Shown here: piece after piece, positions 58,310-63,134 of the stretch
Layout of the letters: each line of letters opens with the position of its first letter
Position numbering within the stretch: the stretch's first letter is position 1
Assembly (NCBI GenBank): GCA_046703825.1
Contig: JBJKSO010000065.1
Location: 1-63,134, forward strand
DNA: 63,134 nt
Reading direction: 5' to 3'
Origin: JBJKSO01 sp046703825
GTDB lineage: Bacteria; Chloroflexota; Dormibacteria; Aeolococcales; Bog-877
Notes under the pieces: model-generated
What the model was told of the DNA's origin: nothing
The model's input: the letters and a program-made list of their open reading frames with translations, nothing else
Database searches by the model: none
Translations under genes and position numbers: made by a program

Positions 58310-59166
58310 GCATGCCGAGAGGTGCGAGGATGCTTGCGCGCTCCCGGAACCCGCTGACCGGAAGTTGGCCGCAGAGTGGCACCCTGGTCGGGGTTGCCGG
58401 CGCGACCGGAGCCCCTGGCCGCTCGCTGCTGTCGGTCGCTATCGCGCAGAGAGCGTCCGCGCGGGGCATAGCAGCTGCTTTGGTGGATCTAGACCCGAAT
58501 TTGGGCTCGCTGGCGGCCTACCTGGATCTGAGTGAGAGTCACTCGCTCTCATACCTGGTACACGACGCCGCTCTCCACCCCGTCGACTCGGAACTGGTCG
58601 ATCGGCACCTGCAGACGCGGGGGAGCACATACGTCCTGACGGGACTGTCGGAGCCCGCTACGCCGGAAGCGTTTCCGGTGCGGGTCGCACTCTCTGTCCT
58701 GGCAGAGCTGCGCAGGCGATCGGGCTTGGTGATCGCGGACACCGGAGCGCTCACCTCCTCGGCCGGTGCGGCCACGCTCTCCGCCTGCGATGTGATTGTT
58801 TGGGTGATTCATGGCTCGCGGCTTGGACTGGACCTGTTTGAGCGGACCTTCATGGCACCGACCGCCCAGCGGCTGAGAGCGAAACCAGCGCTGGTCTTGG
58901 TGAATCACCATGGTCCGGGCTCGCCGCGGGACATCACGGGTGCCATGAGGCGGCGCTTCTACCTGAATGTCGTGGCGACCATTCCGCACGTGCCGTCGCT
59001 CACTTGGCCCGACGGGCTAGGTGCCAGGTCCGACAGCATCAAGGCGATCGCCCGCGGGCTGGACGCCTGCCTGGACACCCTTCAGGCCATGTCAGCCACA
59101 ACTGGTGTCGGAGAGCCGGCGGCCGTCGAGACGGCCGCCGATGGCTGGCGCGGGAACCTCGCATGA
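58294..59166 (+). CDS. CpaE/TadZ-like MinD-family protein with altered Walker A
   Basis: 290 residues. The MinD/ParA core is recognisable: VGVAGATGAPGRSLLSVAIA, ALVDLDPNLGSLAAYLDLS, GLVIADTGALTSSAGAATLS, and LVLVNHHGP. The Walker A Lys is replaced by Arg43 (G-A-P-G-R-S), and the signature Lys is also absent, as in the atypical TadZ class. Such proteins localise the pilus machine at the pole. ATG 58294 is used; ATG 58312 is a possible alternative. It overlaps tadA by 4 bp. Confidence 0.82.
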   Translation: MFVRLSMPRGARMLARSRNPLTGSWPQSGTLVGVAGATGAPGRSLLSVAIAQRASARGIAAALVDLDPNLGSLAAYLDLSESHSLSYLVHDAALHPVDSELVDRHLQTRGSTYVLTGLSEPATPEAFPVRVALSVLAELRRRSGLVIADTGALTSSAGAATLSACDVIVWVIHGSRLGLDLFERTFMAPTAQRLRAKPALVLVNHHGPGSPRDITGAMRRRFYLNVVATIPHVPSLTWPDGLGARSDSIKAIARGLDACLDTLQAMSATTGVGEPAAVETAADGWRGNLA

Positions 59167-60497
59167 TCGCCGGGTCGGGGACGCTGCTTGAGTCCGCCCA
59201 AGCGGAGGTGCTCGCCCGGGTCCGCTTGGCTATCGCAGAGCGCCTCGCCCGTCGCAGCGATCCGAACCTTGGCGCTGAGGACCGGGCTTGGATCGAGAAC
59301 TTGGTGGCGGCGGAGATCGAGGGCTACCACTCCCGCGCTCCCCACGTCGGCAAACCGGTGCTGGACTCCGCCGGATACTCCGCGCTCGCGCGGGCGGTGC
59401 TGGCTCGCGTCACACCACTTGGCCCGCTTTCCGAGCTGATGGCGGACCCGATTGTGGAAGAGGTCTTCGTCAACGGTCCCGACGAGGTGATGGTGGTGAG
59501 GGACGGGCGGTCAGAGTTGGCCGATTTGCGATTCGCCAGCGAGGAGGATCTCCTGCAGACGGTCCGGCGCATGATCGGCGACAGCTCCGGGCATCTCGAT
59601 CGGGCAGCGCCGATGGTGACCGCCACCCTGGCGGACGGCTCTCGGCTGAACGCTGTACTGCCTCCCGTTTCGCTCCCCCTCTCGGTGACCATCCGGCGCC
59701 ATCAGGTCGCTCGCTTCACAACCCTGTCCGCGCTCGCTCGCTGCGACACCTTGCCCTGGGAGCTCATCCCATGGTTGAAGGCGGCGGTACGCGCCAAACT
59801 GAATCTGATCATCTCAGGCGGTACGGGGACGGGTAAGACCACGCTGCTTCGGGTGATGATCGGCGAGGTTGACCCAGGCGACCGCTTGATCACAATTGAG
59901 GATCAGCGGGAGCTGCACCTCCACACCGCAGCCGACGGGCGCCCGAATTGCATCTCGCTCGAGGCGCGTGATCCCAACACCGAAGGCGCCGGCGGCATCA
60001 CCATCCAGCAGTTGGTGCGCAACGCCCTGCGCCAGCGGCCCGACCGGATCTTCGTGGGCGAGTCCCGCGGGCCGGAGGCGCTCGACGTATTGGACGCCAT
60101 GGGCACCGGTCACGACGGAAGCGCCACCACCTTGCACGCCAACAGCGTGAGAGACGCGCTGACTCGGCTGTCAGCCCTGGTGCGCCGCAACCCGGCGCAG
60201 GCCAAGGCGGAACCAGCCGCAATTGCGAGGGAGATTGCTGCCAAGGTCGACCTGGTCATCCATCTCGCCCGGTTCCGGACCGCGGACGGGAGCGACCGCC
60301 GTGTGGTTCAGGCGGTCGGGGTGGTCACGGGCCAGGTCGAGGCGGATACCCCGATCGTGGAGGACGTGCTCGTCTACCGGCGCTCGGTGGGCCAGTGGCA
60401 GTGGTTGGTCGGCAGGTTTGACGATCTGCCGCTGAAGGTGGCCGACAAGTTCGAGGCGGCGGGCGTCTCGCTGGATGGCCTCCCGGCAGCGGGCTAG
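59163..60497 (+). CDS. tadA: CpaF/TadA secretion ATPase
   Basis: Motor ATPase of the Tad pilus, 444 residues, ATG overlapping the upstream stop (ATGA). The N-domain has DPIVEEVFVNGPDEVMVVRD. The ATPase domain has Walker A IISGGTGTGKTTLLRVMIG, the Asp box LITIEDQRELHLH, Walker B DRIFVGESRGPEALDVLDAM, and the His box HDGSATTLHANSVRDALTRL. It powers assembly in complex with the membrane proteins TadB and TadC encoded next. Confidence 0.96.
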   Translation: MIAGSGTLLESAQAEVLARVRLAIAERLARRSDPNLGAEDRAWIENLVAAEIEGYHSRAPHVGKPVLDSAGYSALARAVLARVTPLGPLSELMADPIVEEVFVNGPDEVMVVRDGRSELADLRFASEEDLLQTVRRMIGDSSGHLDRAAPMVTATLADGSRLNAVLPPVSLPLSVTIRRHQVARFTTLSALARCDTLPWELIPWLKAAVRAKLNLIISGGTGTGKTTLLRVMIGEVDPGDRLITIEDQRELHLHTAADGRPNCISLEARDPNTEGAGGITIQQLVRNALRQRPDRIFVGESRGPEALDVLDAMGTGHDGSATTLHANSVRDALTRLSALVRRNPAQAKAEPAAIAREIAAKVDLVIHLARFRTADGSDRRVVQAVGVVTGQVEADTPIVEDVLVYRRSVGQWQWLVGRFDDLPLKVADKFEAAGVSLDGLPAAG

Positions 60498-60509
60498 CTG
60501 GTCTGCTCG

Positions 60510-61406
60510 GTGAGCGCTGCTCTGCTCGCCCAAGCGCTGCTCGGCGCGACCACCGCCGGATTGGGTGCGGCCAGCTTGGCCTGGTTGCTCACCCAACGAT
60601 CGACCAAGGGCTCGCACGTGGTGCCCCTTCCGAGTCGGTCTCTCGCCATCCGCCCGTGGCTGGCAGCGAAAGCTGGAGCCGCCACGCTGACGGCGACGGC
60701 CTGGTGGCTGCTCCTGGGCCAGCCCATCACCGCTGCCTTCGTCTTCGCTGTCACGCTGCTGGCCTTGCGCGGCTGGGAGCAGCGACGCAAAGAGCGTCGC
60801 TATGCGGACCTGACCAGGGCGCTGCTGTCGGCGATCGACCTGATGGCCCAACTGCTTCTCTCCGGCCAGGGCGTCCGCCAGACTCTGCGCGCGCTGGCGG
60901 AGAGTGGCCCGGCCGACCTCCGACCGCATTTGCGCGAGCTGGTCTCCGATCTGCAGACCACCTCGCTCGAGAATGCTCTCGACCGTAGCCAGCGTCGTCT
61001 GGCACACCCTGTATTCACCCTGGTTGCAACCGCGCTCGGCGCCGGCAGCCGCTCGGGGGCACAGCTCACACCGCTGCTTCAGGAACTCGGCCGAGCCGCC
61101 AACCAGGTGCACGTGCTCCAGTCGCAGCTCCGCGCTGAGCAAACGCAGGGGCGCACTGGCGCTCTCGTCATCGCTGGACTCCCGGTAGCGCTGCTGCTGG
61201 CTGTCCATGCGGTCAATCCGCAGTATCTGGCCCCGTACCAGTCGGCAACCGGACAAATGGTGCTCGGATGCCTGCTCTGCTGGATCGGGCTCGGCCATGC
61301 TTGGATGCTTCGCTGCATCCGCTTGCCCGAGTTGGATGCGCCTCCGACACGGCTGACTGCCAGCGACGACCAAGCGCAGCGCGTCGTCGCGCTGCAGCCG
61401 AGGTAG
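60510..61406 (+). CDS. tadB: TadB-like type II/IV secretion F-domain membrane protein
   Basis: 298 residues, GTG start. Two hydrophobic segments at the N-terminus (LLAQALLGATTAGLGAASLA, LTATAWWLLLGQPITAAFVF), then a cytoplasmic F domain (RALLSAIDLMAQLLLSGQGV, TLVATALGAGSRSGAQLTPL), then a C-terminal pair (ALVIAGLPVALLLAVHAVNP, MVLGCLLCWIGLGHAWM). It forms the platform on which TadA acts. It follows tadA by 12 bp and precedes tadC by 3 bp. Confidence 0.9.
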   Translation: MSAALLAQALLGATTAGLGAASLAWLLTQRSTKGSHVVPLPSRSLAIRPWLAAKAGAATLTATAWWLLLGQPITAAFVFAVTLLALRGWEQRRKERRYADLTRALLSAIDLMAQLLLSGQGVRQTLRALAESGPADLRPHLRELVSDLQTTSLENALDRSQRRLAHPVFTLVATALGAGSRSGAQLTPLLQELGRAANQVHVLQSQLRAEQTQGRTGALVIAGLPVALLLAVHAVNPQYLAPYQSATGQMVLGCLLCWIGLGHAWMLRCIRLPELDAPPTRLTASDDQAQRVVALQPR

Positions 61407-61409
61407 GCG

Positions 61410-62339
61410 GTGGTGCTCTTCGCCGCCTGGATCGCACCACCTTCGTCGGTGATCGCCTCGGCGGCTGCCGCTGCGGTGTTCACGATCGCCACGCTCGTCG
61501 CTGTTCGGCTGTGGCCGTCCCCGCCCGCTGCGGAAGCGTGGCTCAAGCACCGGCAGGAGCGTCGCCACAGCCTGGTGGAGAATCGCCCGACGCAGCTGGG
61601 TGCGCGCCCGCGGACCTGGACAATCCGCGCCGGCGAGGTGGTTTGGGGGCGTCTCCCGGCCGCAGCCACCACCCGCTTGGACATCGTGTTCAAGCGCGTG
61701 GACGACCAGCCGACCGCAACCGAGACGCTCGGGGTTGGGTCGATCGGCGCCGCCGCCGTGCTCGCGCTCAGCGGGTTGGCGGTGACGCGGGGCTGGATCT
61801 CGCTGCCGACCGCGGTGGCAGCCACGCTCGCGGTCCCGGCACTCTTGGCGCTACACCTGCTTCGACTGGCCCAGGGCCGGCGCCACGCACTGCTGATGCA
61901 GTTGCCGCTGCTGGTGGACCTGATGGCCCTCGAGCAGAGCGCCGGCGGCATCGGGCCGAGAGCCGCGATGGAGGCGGCGGTATCCAGAGTGGGAGGGGAG
62001 GCGTCGAATCTGCTGCATCGCTGCCTGACCGAGTCCGCGGCGGCCGGCACGCCGTCGGTGGATCGGCAGGTCGAAGCAGCGGGAGTCACCTGGGGCCTGG
62101 CCGAGCTCGCGGCCCTGGGGGCGGTGCTGCGCCTGCAGCGTGAGGAGGGCATCGCCACAACCGGCACGCTGTCGAGGCTGGCCAGGAGCCTGCGCGACAG
62201 CCACAGCGAGCGTCTGGTCGCCAAGGGTAAGCGCACCCTCGTGACGATGATCTTCCCGGTGGCGCTGTGCGTTTTGCTGCCGTTCTTGGTGATTCTGCTG
62301 TACCCGGCTCTGGTCAGGATCGGGGAGGTGCTCGGTTGA
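61410..62339 (+). CDS. tadC: TadC-like type II/IV secretion F-domain membrane protein
   Basis: 309 residues, GTG start. The F domain contains LMQLPLLVDLMALEQSAGGIG, then PRAAMEAAVSRVGG and LGAVLRLQREEGIATTGTLS, with RLARSLRDSHSERLVAKGKR before the final membrane pair (LVTMIFPVALCVLLPFLVIL). The partner of TadB in the Tad platform. It ends inside the start of the TadE-like gene (TTGA overlap). Confidence 0.9.
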   Translation: MVLFAAWIAPPSSVIASAAAAAVFTIATLVAVRLWPSPPAAEAWLKHRQERRHSLVENRPTQLGARPRTWTIRAGEVVWGRLPAAATTRLDIVFKRVDDQPTATETLGVGSIGAAAVLALSGLAVTRGWISLPTAVAATLAVPALLALHLLRLAQGRRHALLMQLPLLVDLMALEQSAGGIGPRAAMEAAVSRVGGEASNLLHRCLTESAAAGTPSVDRQVEAAGVTWGLAELAALGAVLRLQREEGIATTGTLSRLARSLRDSHSERLVAKGKRTLVTMIFPVALCVLLPFLVILLYPALVRIGEVLG

Positions 62340-63016
62340 GCGCCGGGAGGCACGCGGGTCAAGCGATGGTGGAGATGGCCATCGGCGCGGCTCTGTTCCT
62401 GCTGGTAGCGCTGTTCTCCGTGCAGCTTGGACTTTCGGTGCTGGCCCAGGAGGGGGCCCAAAGCGCGGCACTCCTGGCCGCCAGGACGGCCAGTCAGGCA
62501 CCGAGCGCGGGGAGCAATCCGGCCTTGCGGCTGGTGGAGGGCGATGACGCAGCGCTCCAGTCGCTGCGGCAGAGCACCCTGGGCATGGCGGAGGCCAAAG
62601 GCTGCACGGTCTGCCTCGCCTCCTCCAAGTGCGTCGACTACGGCAGCCGCGCCATGACGGGCGGGTCGGTGACGTGCGGTTCTGTGGCCCTGGGTGGAAA
62701 TCTCGCCAGCGGCTACGGGCTGACCAGGACGGAGCTGGACGGCACTGCGAACCCGGACTGCCGCCTTTCTGGCTGCTTCGGCGCTGGGGTGGGGATGCAG
62801 GCGTGCGCCGGACCTCCCAGCACTGGTCGCCTGACTGTCTGCCTGGCTTACGTGAACTGGCCGCCGACGGCGGTGGACGTGTGGATCAGGGGCGCCCTGC
62901 GCAGCCTGCTACCGCTGCCGACCGGCCTCCTTTCCAGCCTTCCCATCGACGTGCGGCTGCGCTTACCGGTGGAGCGCTTCTCTTTAGGGCGTGGGGTGAG
63001 GGGCAGGCGCTGGTAG
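62336..63016 (+). CDS. TadE-like pilus assembly / pseudopilin protein
   Basis: 226 residues, TTG start overlapping the tadC stop and preceded by GGGGAGG. The N-terminus is a TadE motif: RHAGQAMVEMAIGAALFLLV followed by a hydrophobic helix with LGLSVLAQEGAQSAALLAAR. The remaining 150 residues are extracellular and contain seven or more cysteines (GCTVCLASSKCVDYG, GSVTCG, PDCRLSGCFG), suggesting a disulfide-stabilised domain, which is unusual for TadE. Confidence 0.82.
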   Translation: MSAGRHAGQAMVEMAIGAALFLLVALFSVQLGLSVLAQEGAQSAALLAARTASQAPSAGSNPALRLVEGDDAALQSLRQSTLGMAEAKGCTVCLASSKCVDYGSRAMTGGSVTCGSVALGGNLASGYGLTRTELDGTANPDCRLSGCFGAGVGMQACAGPPSTGRLTVCLAYVNWPPTAVDVWIRGALRSLLPLPTGLLSSLPIDVRLRLPVERFSLGRGVRGRRW

Positions 63017-63134
63017 AGCTGTGCCTGGTGATGCCCATCATGCTGATCGTGGCCTGCGGAGCCTTGGCGGTCGCCCAGCTGGCCAGAACGCAGCTGGCGC
63101 TGCAGGCCGCGGCCAGTGCCGCCAGCCTCACCGC
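62881..63134 (+). CDS. second TadE-like pilus protein, truncated by window end, start uncertain
   Basis: A frame read from 63001 gives GQALVELCLVMPIMLIVACG then ALAVAQLARTQLALQAAA, a classic TadE/pseudopilin N-terminus. The frame is open back to GTG 62881, which would overlap the preceding gene by 136 bp, and no ATG, GTG or TTG occurs between 62881 and the motif. Either the start is distant or not a normal one, or a frameshift separates the usual start from the body. The 3' end lies beyond the window. Confidence 0.6.
   Translation, partial: MDQGRPAQPATAADRPPFQPSHRRAAALTGGALLFRAWGEGQALVELCLVMPIMLIVACGALAVAQLARTQLALQAAASAASLT

Noticed and set aside
60171..62461. Two long antisense open frames over tadA, tadB and tadC
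   Set aside because: Tad proteins on the plus strand have catalytic motifs and tight overlaps; the antisense products have none.
1..63134. CRISPR array or phage module
   Set aside because: No regularly spaced repeats, cas genes or phage structural genes; the holin-X-type gene is a common chromosomal family.

Overview
The window is a GC-rich, densely packed bacterial chromosome segment. Starts are often GTG or TTG, genes often overlap by 4 bp (ATGA/GTGA), and one probable CTG start is seen. Free-living style metabolism, F420-type luciferase-like oxidoreductase, Tad pilus genes and trehalose synthesis suggest an uncultured soil lineage of actinobacterial, Dormibacterota or Chloroflexota type. 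This placement is an inference; no rRNA is present.

Region 1 (1-11500) is an amino-acid uptake and catabolism locus. A leftward livK-livH-livM transporter (livM cut by the window edge) diverges from a GntR/FCD regulator and a rightward series: two FAD amine/imino-acid oxidases (the second interrupted by an in-frame TAA), a DinB-like protein, proline dehydrogenase, P5C dehydrogenase, a Ser/Cys-type proline racemase-family enzyme and a KDPG/KHG-type aldolase. Together they fit degradation of proline, hydroxyproline or N-methylated proline.

Region 2 (11500-27840) is housekeeping: folC, a lipoprotein, the pntAA-pntAB-pntB transhydrogenase, otsA/otsB for trehalose, two small membrane proteins, a MacB-like ABC exporter, an MTHFR-family protein, a STAS protein, a MarR regulator, a degenerate HATPase protein and a PLP decarboxylase.

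Region 3 (27841-42753) looks like an acquired catabolic island. Its genes are visibly less GC-rich and use ATA, AGA and TTA codons rare in the flanks. A 51-bp imperfect direct repeat (41/51 identical, 15-bp perfect core) lies at both borders, and an IS481-like transposase remnant sits inside the right edge. The cargo is a GntR regulator, a complete Liv-type transporter, a luciferase-like oxidoreductase, an acyl-CoA ligase, thiolase plus DUF35 partner, acyl-CoA dehydrogenase, enoyl-CoA hydratase, an SDR and a gamma-resorcylate-decarboxylase-like amidohydrolase. This is a self-contained import, CoA-activation and beta-oxidation route for an unidentified, possibly ring-containing, acid.

Region 4 (42743-53122) holds a thioredoxin/CsoR-family pair with a clear palindromic operator inside its promoter, divergent fatty-acid initiation genes (accD-accA against fabH-fabF), a glycosyltransferase, an MBL hydrolase with a probable CTG start, a nitroreductase, fossils of fabH and an acyl-CoA ligase, an AstE-like deacylase and a HhH-GPD DNA glycosylase. 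Region 5 (53271-63134) has a broken GntR gene, a membrane-anchored unknown, tRNA-Lys(CTT), a two-component system, an ECF sigma factor and a Tad pilus operon (cpaB, cpaE/tadZ-like, tadA, tadB, tadC, two tadE-like genes) running off the right edge.
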